Shown here: piece by piece, positions 41,227 through 49,498 of the stretch | Position numbering within the stretch: the first letter of the stretch is position 1 | How the letters are laid out: each line of letters begins with the position of its first letter | From: UBA6627 sp965248675 | Lineage (GTDB): Bacteria > Chloroflexota > Dehalococcoidia > UBA2979 | DNA length: 64,000 bases | NCBI GenBank assembly: GCA_965248675.1 | Contig: CBDFJZ010000005.1 | Coordinates: forward strand, 62,001-126,000 | Direction: 5' to 3' | Program-made: the position numbers and the translations under genes | Notes under the pieces: generated by a model | Seen by the model: the letters and a program-made list of their open reading frames with translations, nothing else | The model's database searches: none | What the model was told of the DNA's origin: nothing

Positions 41227-43452
41227 TCAGCCGCCGATCGAGCGGAGGGGTGCGAACGAGAGCATCAGCTTCTTCACGCCTTTGCCCTCGAAGGCGACGG
41301 TGACTTGCTGGTCGCCGGGGACGAGCTCGCAGGCGATGACGATGCCGTTGCCGAAGGCGGCATGGTGGACGCGATCGCCGGGAGCGAAGGAAGGCTCGGT
41401 GGCCTCGGGGTGATCGGCCTGGCGGGCGGCGGCGGCGGCGCGGAGACCACCGCCCGTCCGAAGCGCGCTGTCGGGTGTGGATGCGCCTACGGCGCCGGGG
41501 CGGGTGGCGCCGACGGGGGTCTGGACGTCGTCGGCGGGAAGGTCGCCGAGGAAGCGCGATGGCGGGTTGGCGCGGAGGTTGCCGAAGCTCATGCGGCGCC
41601 GGGCGTGAGTGAGGTAGAGGCGCTGACGGGCACGGGTCATGCCGACGTAGCAAACGCGGCGCTCCTCCTGGAGCTGGCTCGGCTCGTCGAGGGCGCGCAT
41701 GTGGGGCAGCAGGCCCTCCTCCATGCCTGGCATGAAGACGACCGGGAATTCGAGGCCCTTTGCGGCATGGAGCGTGATCAGGGTGACGGCGTCGGGCTGA
41801 TCGGCGCTCGGATCGTCGATGTCGGAGACGAGGGCGACTTCCTCGAGGAAGCTGGCGAGCGTGGCGTCGTTCTCGACTTCCGCGTACTGGGCGGCGACGC
41901 TGCGGAGCTCCTGCACGTTCTCCCAGCGGACTTCGGCGTGATCGCGGTCAGTCTTCTCGAGGTGGGCGCGGTAGTTCGTGGCGGCGAGGATGGAGTCGAG
42001 CAGCTCGGCGACGGTGAGCGTTTGCCGGTCGTGGGCGAGCTCGTCGATCTGGGCGACGAAGGTGGCGAGCGAGGTGCGGATGTCGCTGCGAAGCTGGGGG
42101 AGGTCGGCGTCACCGCGGGAGGCACGGGTGGCAGCGGTGATGGGCGAGAGGCCGAGATCGACGACGGCGGCGAGCAGGTCGCCGACGGACTTGGCGCCGA
42201 TGCCGCGCGTCGGGACGTTGACGATGCGCTGGAACGCAACGGAGTCGTATTCGTTGTGGATCAGGCGCAGGTAGGCGATCAGGTCGCGCACCTCGCGACG
42301 ATCGTAGAAGCGGGTGCCGCCGACGATGCGGTAGCGCACGCCCTGCTGGATGAAGGCCTCTTCGATCGATCGGGACTGGGCGTTGGTGCGGTAGATGACG
42401 GCGAACGCGGCGTTGGGCAGATCGGCGGTGCGGGCGAGGCGCTTGACCTCGCCGGCGATGAACTGCGCCTCGTCGTCGCCGTAGGGCGCCTCGTATTCGA
42501 CGACGAGCTCGCCGTCGGGGTTGCTGGTCCAGAGGTGCTTTTCGGGGCGGTCCTCGGCGCGGTCGATCACGGCGTGGGCGGCGCTGAGGATGTGGCCGGT
42601 GCTGCGGTAGTTCTGCTCGAGGAGCACGACCTCGGCACCCTCGAAGTCGCGCTCGAAGTGCTGGAGGTTGCGGATGTCGGCGGCGCGCCAGCTGTAGATC
42701 GACTGATCGGGGTCGCCGACGGCCGTGATGTTGCCGTGCACCGAGGCGAGCTGCCGGGCGAGCTCGTACTGGACGAGGTTCGTGTCCTGGAACTCGTCGA
42801 CGAGCGTGTGGAGGTAGCGGTCGGCGTACTTCTCGCGGACGGTGTCATGCGCCTCGAAGAGGTGCAGGGCGTGGCCGAGCAGGTCGTCAAAGTCGACGGC
42901 GCCGTTGCGGGTGAGCGCCGCCTGATAGCGCTCGTAGGCGCGCGAGACGATCTCCTCGAAGTACGAGCCGACGTTGCGCTGGTAGGTGGCAGGGTCGCGG
43001 CGCTCATTCTTCGCGGATGAGATCGCGGAGAGGACGGCGCGCGGGGCAAAGCGCTTCGGATCGATCTGGAGCTCAGACTCGATCGCGCGGATGAGGGCGA
43101 GCTGGTCGTCGGTGTCGTAGATCGCGAAGTCGGAGGGGAGGTCGATCGCGGAGCCGTCGCGGCGGAGGATGCGCGCGCAGACGGAGTGGAAGGTGCCCAT
43201 CGTGAGGTCGTGGGCGGCGGCGCCCAGCAGGCGCTCGACGCGTTCGCGCATCTCGCTGGCGGCCTTGTTGGTGAAGGTGACCGCGAGGATCCGCCAGGGG
43301 GCGACGTCGAGGGTGTCGACGAGGTAGGCGATGCGGTGAGCGATCACCATCGTTTTGCCGGAGCCAGGTCCCGCGAGGATCATCAGCGGGCCGCCGGGGA
43401 GCTCGACCGCGCGGCGCTGTGCCTCGTTGAGGACGTCGTGGGTGGTGGTCAT
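41227..43452 (-). CDS. pcrA: ATP-dependent DNA helicase, UvrD/PcrA type
   Basis: 741 aa superfamily 1A 3'-5' helicase of DNA repair and conflict resolution. Start MTTTHDVLNEAQRRAVELPG follows a non-coding-looking open stretch. Motifs in order: Q-motif LNEAQRRAV, Walker A ILAGPGSGKTMVIAHRIAYL (about 25-45), Ia AVTFTNKAASEMRERV, II VDEFQDTNLVQYEL, III GDPDQSIYSWRAADIRN, IV EQNYRSTGHILSAAH, V LITLHAAKGLEFPVVFM and VI RRVCYVGMTRARQRLYLTHA. The C-terminal tail ends in PGDRVHHAAFGNGIVIACEL, the Tudor-like region that in PcrA contacts RNA polymerase. An Ala/Gly-rich linker precedes it. Single gene. Confidence 0.95.
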   Translation of the reverse strand: MTTTHDVLNEAQRRAVELPGGPLMILAGPGSGKTMVIAHRIAYLVDTLDVAPWRILAVTFTNKAASEMRERVERLLGAAAHDLTMGTFHSVCARILRRDGSAIDLPSDFAIYDTDDQLALIRAIESELQIDPKRFAPRAVLSAISSAKNERRDPATYQRNVGSYFEEIVSRAYERYQAALTRNGAVDFDDLLGHALHLFEAHDTVREKYADRYLHTLVDEFQDTNLVQYELARQLASVHGNITAVGDPDQSIYSWRAADIRNLQHFERDFEGAEVVLLEQNYRSTGHILSAAHAVIDRAEDRPEKHLWTSNPDGELVVEYEAPYGDDEAQFIAGEVKRLARTADLPNAAFAVIYRTNAQSRSIEEAFIQQGVRYRIVGGTRFYDRREVRDLIAYLRLIHNEYDSVAFQRIVNVPTRGIGAKSVGDLLAAVVDLGLSPITAATRASRGDADLPQLRSDIRTSLATFVAQIDELAHDRQTLTVAELLDSILAATNYRAHLEKTDRDHAEVRWENVQELRSVAAQYAEVENDATLASFLEEVALVSDIDDPSADQPDAVTLITLHAAKGLEFPVVFMPGMEEGLLPHMRALDEPSQLQEERRVCYVGMTRARQRLYLTHARRRMSFGNLRANPPSRFLGDLPADDVQTPVGATRPGAVGASTPDSALRTGGGLRAAAAARQADHPEATEPSFAPGDRVHHAAFGNGIVIACELVPGDQQVTVAFEGKGVKKLMLSFAPLRSIGG

Positions 43453-43653
43453 CTGGGCCGATTGTAGCGAGTGCGATCGTGGGGGCGATCGCGGGCCGAG
43501 TCTCGACCGGCGCCAGCGGGGAAGCCGCGGGAAGCGTGCGGAACCGGGACGGGGGCGGGGGCGTCTAGTCGGGGATCGCCGAGGGATCGCCCGAGACCTG
43601 CGTGCTAGCCTGTGCGACGGGCAGCGAGCGGTGGCGAGTAGCGGAGGTGGCGC

Positions 43654-44241
43654 TTGGACGCGCTGATCGGCTGGCCCGGAGGCGACTGGCAATCGACGGC
43701 GCGCATGGCGGGGACGCTCGTCGGCGGGTATTTGCTGGTGCTCTGGGCGACCTCGGTGTTGTGGGTGTACCGCGACATCCGCTCGAGGACGCGGGATCCG
43801 GTTTCGCAGTTGACGGCGGTGGCGATTTCGATCGTGTTTCCGCTGGTGAGCCTGCCGATCTACGCGGCGTTGCGGCCCCCCGAAACGCTTCAGGATGCAT
43901 ACCTGAGACTGCTCGAGCGCGAGGTGCTGCTGTCCGAGCTGGGCTCGATCGAGCAGAGTGAACCGCGCCGGCCGACGGGCGGCGAGCCGGCGCGCGGGCC
44001 GGTTCCGCCGGTCGCGCCGGCGACGTTACCCCCGGAGCACAGCGCTCCGATGCCGGAGCCGCGGCTGGCGTTCGATGAACCGCCACAGGTGTCGTTGCGG
44101 CCCGACGATGCGCCTTCGATGGAGGCGCCGGCGGGGATGGACGCGGTGGCGAGTGAGTTCGAGGCGGCCTCGGAACCGACGGCGATTCACGAGGTGGAGG
44201 ACGACGGGTACGAGGACGAGCGGATGCGGCGCCGAGGGTAG
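43654..44241 (+). CDS. Membrane protein with disordered acidic C-terminus
   Basis: 195 aa from TTG at 43654 after GGAGGTGG. Two membrane helices (GTLVGGYLLVLWATSVLWVY, about 20-40; SQLTAVAISIVFPLVSLPIY, about 50-70) flank VYRDIRSRTRDP. The helical segment ETLQDAYLRLLEREVLLSELGSIE follows, then a Pro/Glu/Ala-rich tail of about 90 residues. No named family recognised. Divergent from pcrA by 200 bp. An intrinsic terminator lies just downstream. Confidence 0.7.
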   Translation: MDALIGWPGGDWQSTARMAGTLVGGYLLVLWATSVLWVYRDIRSRTRDPVSQLTAVAISIVFPLVSLPIYAALRPPETLQDAYLRLLEREVLLSELGSIEQSEPRRPTGGEPARGPVPPVAPATLPPEHSAPMPEPRLAFDEPPQVSLRPDDAPSMEAPAGMDAVASEFEAASEPTAIHEVEDDGYEDERMRRRG

Positions 44242-44265
44242 CCTCGGGGTCGTCGTTGATACGGG

Positions 44266-44290
44266 GGCCGCCTGCGGGCGGCCTTTTGTT
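44266..44290 (+). terminator. Intrinsic terminator
   Basis: Perfect 7-bp stem GGCCGCC (44266-44272) with GGCGGCC (44277-44283), TGCG loop, followed by TTTTGTTG. Lies 25 nt after the stop of the membrane-protein gene. Confidence 0.88.
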
Positions 44291-44394
44291 GTCGTGAGGG
44301 GCGGGCTGACGGGGCGATGCCGGGTGGCAGAGACGGGCCGACAGACAATCGGCAGGCCTGGTCAGCTTGCGAGCGGCGCCCGAGGGCGGGATCG

Positions 44395-44424
44395 AAACGG
44401 GCCGCCGAGAGGGGCAGCCCGTTT
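44395..44424 (-). terminator. Possible terminator of the thioredoxin-like gene
   Basis: Inverted repeat aaacgggc (44395-44402) and gcccgttt (44417-44424), 14-nt loop, 23 nt beyond the stop of the minus-strand thioredoxin-like gene. In the minus direction only the three T of the stem end act as a U-tract. Confidence 0.4.
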
Positions 44425-44447
44425 GGTCATGCGATCGGGGTCGCGGC

Positions 44448-45068
44448 CTAGCCGAGGGCTTCCTCGAGGAGGGCGAGCAGCTCTTTGACCTGCGCCTGGC
44501 GCCAGCCTTCGGCGAGCTGCCAGGTCTTGTCGAGGTACTGGGCGCGGGCGTCGTCCCACTCGGGGGTGCCGCGCTCGACGCCGGCCGTGATCTCGCCCAG
44601 CGGGGCCATCTCCTCGTTGGCCTGGTCGGCGCGCTCGATCCAGTGGCCGAGGTAGTTGTCGTCGCGGTCGTAGAGGACGATCGTCGGGACGGATTCGAAC
44701 TCACCGTCCTTGAGGAACTCAGCCATGATGTCGGAGTTCTGGTCGCGCTCGAAGATGCGCAGCTCCATGCCGGTGGCCTCGGAGAGGCGGGCGGCGACGG
44801 GGAGGCCGCGCCAGACGTCGGGGCACCAGTCGGTGCCGAGGAGCAACGCCTTGACGCCGTGATCGTCGACGTACCGCTTGAGGGCTGCGGTGTCGTGTGG
44901 CGTGAGGTTGAATTCGTCGTAGTGGCGCTGGAAGAGATCGGAGTTCTTCTCGATCGATCCCATCCAGTCGCTGAAGGTGGTCATGCCGGTCGCGAAGCGT
45001 TCCGGGGTTACCGCCGATTCCCCGGTTTTCGGGGATGCCTTGCGAGTCAGCGTCGAGGTCGCGGTCAT
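44448..45068 (-). CDS. Thioredoxin-fold family protein with a single active-site cysteine
   Basis: 206 aa. ATG at 45068 follows GGAGGAGAC. An N-terminal helical extension of about 70 residues (MTTFSDWMGSIEKNSDLFQRHYDEF) precedes a thioredoxin-like core: VKALLLGTDWCPDVWRGLPVAARLSEATG (about 80-108), then ELRIFERDQN and VPTIVLYDRDDNYLGHW with the cis-Pro. The motif is WCPDV, so only the first Cys is present in this core. This resembles the Thioredoxin_9 family of larger cytosolic thioredoxin-like proteins. A classical disulphide reductase role is unlikely with one Cys; monothiol chemistry or a binding role is possible. Confidence 0.78.
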   Translation of the reverse strand: MTATSTLTRKASPKTGESAVTPERFATGMTTFSDWMGSIEKNSDLFQRHYDEFNLTPHDTAALKRYVDDHGVKALLLGTDWCPDVWRGLPVAARLSEATGMELRIFERDQNSDIMAEFLKDGEFESVPTIVLYDRDDNYLGHWIERADQANEEMAPLGEITAGVERGTPEWDDARAQYLDKTWQLAEGWRQAQVKELLALLEEALG

Positions 45069-45249
45069 GCGTTGTGTCTCCTCCGCCAAGGGTGTCTGGG
45101 CCGTCGGTCGAGCGCGGGAATTGTAGCACGCGGCGCTGTACTTCTTACTGCGCCCGGTCTGCTCCTGGGACTGGGCGGACGGCCGATCGGACGGTGGCGG
45201 GAGGCCGCCGTTCCGCGGGTCGATCCGAGGTGCGGGGTATACTGGCGGC

Positions 45250-45999
45250 GTGCTGGCGACCCGCTGGATCGCGACTGCCCTCTTCTTCATCGCGGTGCCG
45301 TTGTTCCTCGTGCTGACGAACGTGCGGGTGGCAGCGATGGAGCCGCGGGTCTACGGCTACGCCTACAGCCAGTACGACGGGGTCGCGCGCACGGGGATCG
45401 ACCGCACGCAGCTGGACGCGGCGACCGGCGAGATCGTGAGCTATTTCCGCAGCCGGTCCGGCGACGAGCTGCTCGATATCCGCGTGCTGGTGGACGGCGA
45501 GGTAGAGGCGCTCTACACCCAGCGCGAGGTGCTGCACATGCGGGACGTCCGGAACCTCTTCCAACTGACGTTCCGAGTGCAGGAGATCGCGTTCGTCTAC
45601 CTGGTGACATACGTGGTGGTGGTGTTCTTGTGGAGCCGCGAACGGGGGCTCCGCGAGCTGGCGACGCAGTCGATGATCGCCGGCGGGGCGACGGTCGCGC
45701 TGCTCGGGGCGACGGCGATCGGGGTGCTGATGGGCTTCGACCGACTGTTCGAGCAGTTCCACCTGCTGTCGTTCAGCAATGACTTCTGGCGGCTGGACCC
45801 GGCGACCGACCGGCTGGTGCAGATGTTCCCGTTCGGCTTCTGGTTCGACGTGACGCTGGCGGTGGGCGTGATCAGCGCGGTGCAGGGCGGGCTGGTGGCG
45901 CTGGCCGGGTACGGGTACCTGATGTGGGACGATTACCGGCGGACGCGTTGGAGCTCGCGGAGCCAGGCGGTACTCGATGCGACGGCGGGTGGCGATTAG
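45250..45999 (+). CDS. TIGR01906/DUF1461-family integral membrane protein
   Basis: 249 aa from GTG at 45250. N-terminal helix (WIATALFFIAVPLFLVLTNVR), an extracytoplasmic domain with YGYAYSQYDGVARTGIDRTQLD and FTQREVLHMRDV-type segment (LYTQREVLHMRDVRNLFQ), then three further helices (EIAFVYLVTYVVVVFLW, ATVALLGATAIGVLMGF, FWFDVTLAVGVISAVQGG) separated by the FHLLSFSNDFWRLDPATDRLVQMFP loop typical of the family. Function of the family is unknown. Divergent from the thioredoxin-like gene by 180 bp. Confidence 0.88.
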   Translation: MLATRWIATALFFIAVPLFLVLTNVRVAAMEPRVYGYAYSQYDGVARTGIDRTQLDAATGEIVSYFRSRSGDELLDIRVLVDGEVEALYTQREVLHMRDVRNLFQLTFRVQEIAFVYLVTYVVVVFLWSRERGLRELATQSMIAGGATVALLGATAIGVLMGFDRLFEQFHLLSFSNDFWRLDPATDRLVQMFPFGFWFDVTLAVGVISAVQGGLVALAGYGYLMWDDYRRTRWSSRSQAVLDATAGGD

Positions 46000-46094
46000 C
46001 CACCTGCGGCCGAGGCTTGCTCGTCGGAGCGGGCTGCGGTGTCCGAGGGACCGCTCGACCGGATCCTCGGGCGTCGGACCGACGCCATCCGGCG

Positions 46095-46781
46095 TCAGGC
46101 CGCGTCGCGGAGCCGTTCGAGGCCGTCGAGGATCAGATCGAGCGCAAACGCGAACTCGATGTCGTCGTCGCAGCCGGAGCCGAGGATCGACTCCTGATCG
46201 TGGCTGATCTCCTTCAGCATCGCGGAGATGTTCGGGTACTCCTCGGTCATCTGCTGAAGCATGAGCGCCGCGACCTCGGGACTCTCAGCGAGCTGGTCTG
46301 AGTCGTTGAACAGCTCCTGCGTGAAGCCGAGGATGCGGCTTCCGACGGCGTGGATCGCGTGGTGCATCAGATCCGGTGAGAACCCGCCACCGAGGAGGAT
46401 GCCCATCGTTGAGTCGAAGTACTTCGTGACGATCGGCGAGCCCTGCTTGCGGGTCTCGATCACGGTGGGCGCCCATGGGTGCCGCACCATCACCTCGCGA
46501 GCTGACATGGCTTGCGCGCGCAACGTAGCCCGCCAATCGCCCGCGGGCGTCAGCAGCTCGATCTCGCCCACCACGACGTCGACCATGCCGTCGAGGATCT
46601 CTTCCTTGTTGGCGACGTGGTTGTAGAGCGACATCGCCTCGACGCCGAGTTCCTGGCCGAGCTTGCGCATGCTCACGGCGTCGATGCCGCCCTCGTCGGC
46701 GAGGCCGACCGCGGCCTCCAGCACGCGTTCGCGGCTGAGCGGGGTCCTAGGCTCCGCGGCCGTCTCGCGTTGCCTAGCCAT
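46095..46781 (-). CDS. TetR-family transcriptional repressor
   Basis: 228 aa from ATG at 46781 after GGAGGGCTG. The helix-turn-helix is at residues 16-62: SRERVLEAAVGLADEGGIDAVSMRKLGQELGVEAMSLYNHVANKEEIL, of the kind linked to the TetR_C-type ligand domain. The C-terminal ligand-binding part has VMVRHPWAPTVIETRKQG and a long helical end. It is divergent from the MMPL-ABC-MMPL genes; the spacer holds several copies of a TTAC-N2-CGTA box, so it very likely regulates both itself and the exporters. The inducing ligand is unknown. Confidence 0.92.
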   Translation of the reverse strand: MARQRETAAEPRTPLSRERVLEAAVGLADEGGIDAVSMRKLGQELGVEAMSLYNHVANKEEILDGMVDVVVGEIELLTPAGDWRATLRAQAMSAREVMVRHPWAPTVIETRKQGSPIVTKYFDSTMGILLGGGFSPDLMHHAIHAVGSRILGFTQELFNDSDQLAESPEVAALMLQQMTEEYPNISAMLKEISHDQESILGSGCDDDIEFAFALDLILDGLERLRDAA

Positions 46782-46823
46782 CAGCCCTCCCCAGGCAAGC
46801 TTCGGGTGACTCTCACCCTAACG

Positions 46824-46993
46824 TACACGGTAAGTCGGGTGTCCGCTGGTCTGGTGCGGGGGTGCACCCTCGGTTCCGTGCCGGTGACCCAGATTTAGCA
46901 AACTTACGTCGTACCCCCCCCCCTCCCCTGACAGACTTACGGCGTATACTGTATACCTTACAGCGTAAATTTACATCGTACGCTTACGACGTA
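46824..46993. promoter_or_regulatory. Array of TTAC-N2-CGTA boxes, probable TetR operators
   Basis: Five same-direction boxes: ttacgtcgta 46904-46913, ttacggcgta 46937-46946, ttacagcgta 46958-46967, ttacatcgta 46971-46980, ttacgacgta 46984-46993. Start-to-start spacings are 33, 21, 13 and 13 bp. An eight-of-ten match in reverse lies at 46824-46833, near the TetR start. The palindrome gtatac occurs twice at 46944-46956 around a central T. A ctgaca at 46928-46933 and tatacc at 46952-46957 (18-bp spacing) could be the promoter of the exporter operon, which would place boxes across it. Confidence 0.65.
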
Positions 46994-47077
46994 TGGCGAA
47001 TCAGCAGTTCGGACCGCTCCTCGGTCCCCGCGGCGAACCCCCTCCTGGAGAGTTCGCCGCGATGAAAGGACATCCAC

Positions 47078-49288
47078 ATGCTTGCTTCACTCGGTCGCTG
47101 GTCGTTCCGCCATCCCTGGCTCGTTCTCGGAGCCTGGGTGGTCACGATGGTCGCGGTGTTCGGCTCCGCTGGCACCGTCGGCGCCGCTTTCGACAGCGCC
47201 TTCGAGATCCCCGACTCCGAGAGTCGCCGCGGGTTCGACGCCCTCGACACGCACTTCGGCGGGTTCGGCAGCGGCCAAACCGGCTCGATCGTCTTCAGCA
47301 CCGACGCGGGGATCGACGATCCCCAGATCAAAGCGGCGATGGCGGAGCTGTTCGCCGAAGCGGCGGCGATCGAGGGCGTCACGGTGTCCAGCCCCTACGA
47401 GGGCCTAGGCGCACAGACCCAGGTCAGCAGCGACCGCATGATCGCTTTCTCCTCGGTCGCGCTCGCCCCGGACCTCGACTTCACCGAGATGTCCGAGATC
47501 GGCGCCGACCTGTTCGAGCAGCGGCCGGTGATCGACGGCCTCCAGGTCGAGATCGGCGGCAACGCGCTCGCCGAGTTCGAGCCGCCGGAGACTGAATTAA
47601 TCGGCCTCTCATTCGCCGTGATCGTGTTGATCATCGCGTTCGGCTCGGTGCTCGCGATGGGCCTCCCGATTGGCGTGGCCGTCGCCGGGGTCGGCGTCGG
47701 CATGGGCCTGATCACCCTGATTTCGCACTTGACGCCGATTCCGGACTTCGCGACGTCGATCGGGGCGATGATCGGCCTCGGCGTGGGCATCGACTACGCA
47801 CTGTTCATCGTCACGCGCTACCGCGAGGGCCTGCACGATGGGCTAGCGCACGAGGACGCGACCGCGGTCGCGCTCGACACGGCCGGCCGCGCGGTGATCT
47901 TCGCGGGCATCACCGTCGTCTCGCTGCTCGGCATGCTGTTGATCGGCCTGCCGTTCATCACCGGGATGGGGATCGGCGCGTCGGTCACCGTCGCGGTCAC
48001 GATGATCGCCTCGGTCACGCTGCTCCCGGCGTTCTTCGGCTTCGCCGGCGAGCGCGTGGAGGTCACGCCCTGGTACGCCCTCGTCGCGGCCGGCTTCATC
48101 TCGGTGTCGCTACTCGGTGTCGGCCTTGGCTACCCGGTGCTACTGGTCGGGATGCCGATCGCGTTGGTGCTGTTCGTCGTCGGCCGCTGGATCCCGACCT
48201 TGAAGGAGCGCGTGCCGAGGCGCGAACAGCAGCCCGTCGAGCAGACGCTCGCGTACCGCTGGAGCCGGCTAATCCAGGCACGGCCGGGGGCCTGGCTCGC
48301 AGCCGGCAGCGTCTTGCTGCTGGTGCTCGCGCTGCCGTTGCTCTCGTTACGGCTGGGGTTCTCGGACGAAGGCAATTACCCGGAACGCACCACGACGCGC
48401 CGCGCGTACGACCTGCTCGCCGACGGCTTCGGCCCCGGGTTCAACGGCCCGTTGTTGCTCACCGCGGAGCTCGGCGGTCCCGCGGACCGGGCGCTGTTGC
48501 CGTCGCTGGTCGCGGCGCTCGAGGGCGCGAACGGGGTCGCTTCGGTCGCCCGGCCATTCCCGAGCGACGTGACGAACCCGCAGAGCTCGGCGGCATACCT
48601 GATCCAGGTGATCCCGGAGACCTCGCCACAGGACGGGGAAACGAGCGCGCTCGTCGAGTCGCTCCGCGCCCAGATCATCCCGGGCGCGGTCGCAGGCTCG
48701 ACGCTGCAGGTCAGCGTGACCGGCACGGTTGCAGCGAACATCGACTTCACCGGGTACCTGACCGGACGGATCGTGATCTTCTTCGGCGCGGTGCTGGCGC
48801 TCTCGTTCCTGCTGCTGATGGCGGTCTTCCGCTCGCTGCTGGTGCCGATCAAGGCCGTGGTCATGAACGTGCTGTCGATCGCGGCCGCGTACGGGATCGT
48901 GATCGCGATCTTCCAGTGGGGTTGGCTGGGGTCGCTGTTCGGCATCGATGGCGCGCCGATCGAGCCGTTCATCCCGATGATGATGTTCGCGATCGTGTTC
49001 GGGCTCTCGATGGACTACGAGGTGTTCCTGCTCTCGCGCGTGAAGGAGCAGTTCGACCGCACGGGCGACCCCGTCGGATCGGTCGCGGACGGGCTCGCCT
49101 CGACGGCGCGGGTGATCACCGCCGCCGCCGCGATCATGATCGTGGTCTTCGGCAGCTTCGTGCTCGAGGACGATCGGATCACCAAGCTGTTCGGCACAGG
49201 CCTCGCGACGGCGATCCTGCTCGATGCGACGGTCGTCCGGATGTTGCTGGTGCCGGCCACGATGGCGCTGCTCGGGGGGCGCAACTGA
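47078..49288 (+). CDS. MMPL/RND-superfamily transporter, copy 1, ending at an in-frame TGA
   Basis: 736 aa to TGA. Start after GAAAGGA. First helix WLVLGAWVVTMVAVFGSAGTV, then the large extracytoplasmic loop with IPDSESRRGFDALDTHFGGFGSGQTGSIVF. Helices 2-6 include VIVLIIAFGSVLAMGLPIGV and the IGLGVGIDYALFIVTRYREG motif with the conserved Asp-Tyr pair. A second loop follows LSLRLGFSDEGNYPE, and helices 7-12 have FGLSMDYEVFLLSRVKEQFDRTG. Family exports lipids, antibiotics or hydrophobic molecules with proton motive force. The frame continues after TGA (49286-49288) to TAG at 49394 with 35 residues matching the C-terminus of the paralogue at 51591, where the TGA position is Trp. Confidence 0.93.
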   Translation: MLASLGRWSFRHPWLVLGAWVVTMVAVFGSAGTVGAAFDSAFEIPDSESRRGFDALDTHFGGFGSGQTGSIVFSTDAGIDDPQIKAAMAELFAEAAAIEGVTVSSPYEGLGAQTQVSSDRMIAFSSVALAPDLDFTEMSEIGADLFEQRPVIDGLQVEIGGNALAEFEPPETELIGLSFAVIVLIIAFGSVLAMGLPIGVAVAGVGVGMGLITLISHLTPIPDFATSIGAMIGLGVGIDYALFIVTRYREGLHDGLAHEDATAVALDTAGRAVIFAGITVVSLLGMLLIGLPFITGMGIGASVTVAVTMIASVTLLPAFFGFAGERVEVTPWYALVAAGFISVSLLGVGLGYPVLLVGMPIALVLFVVGRWIPTLKERVPRREQQPVEQTLAYRWSRLIQARPGAWLAAGSVLLLVLALPLLSLRLGFSDEGNYPERTTTRRAYDLLADGFGPGFNGPLLLTAELGGPADRALLPSLVAALEGANGVASVARPFPSDVTNPQSSAAYLIQVIPETSPQDGETSALVESLRAQIIPGAVAGSTLQVSVTGTVAANIDFTGYLTGRIVIFFGAVLALSFLLLMAVFRSLLVPIKAVVMNVLSIAAAYGIVIAIFQWGWLGSLFGIDGAPIEPFIPMMMFAIVFGLSMDYEVFLLSRVKEQFDRTGDPVGSVADGLASTARVITAAAAIMIVVFGSFVLEDDRITKLFGTGLATAILLDATVVRMLLVPATMALLGGRN

Positions 49289-49498
49289 TGGCTGCCCGGC
49301 TGGCTCGACCGGAGGCTGCCGGCGATCCACGTCGAGGGTGGCGCTACGCCCGCACCGGCACCCGCACCCGCGGAGGCGGCGGGGGGCGGTGGCTAGGCGC
49401 GCCATGAGGAGCGCGGGCTGGGGCGCGCATCTGGGCGCGCCCCAGCCCGACCCACCACAACACAACACCCGGACACACATCCGAGTCAGGAGAGAACG

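Noticed and set aside
17073..49288. Reassignment of TGA to Trp or Cys across the genome
   Set aside because: Many well-bounded genes here end in TGA with overlapping downstream starts (ATGA, GTGA), and TGG and TGC are used freely; the two odd TGA codons would also need different amino acids.
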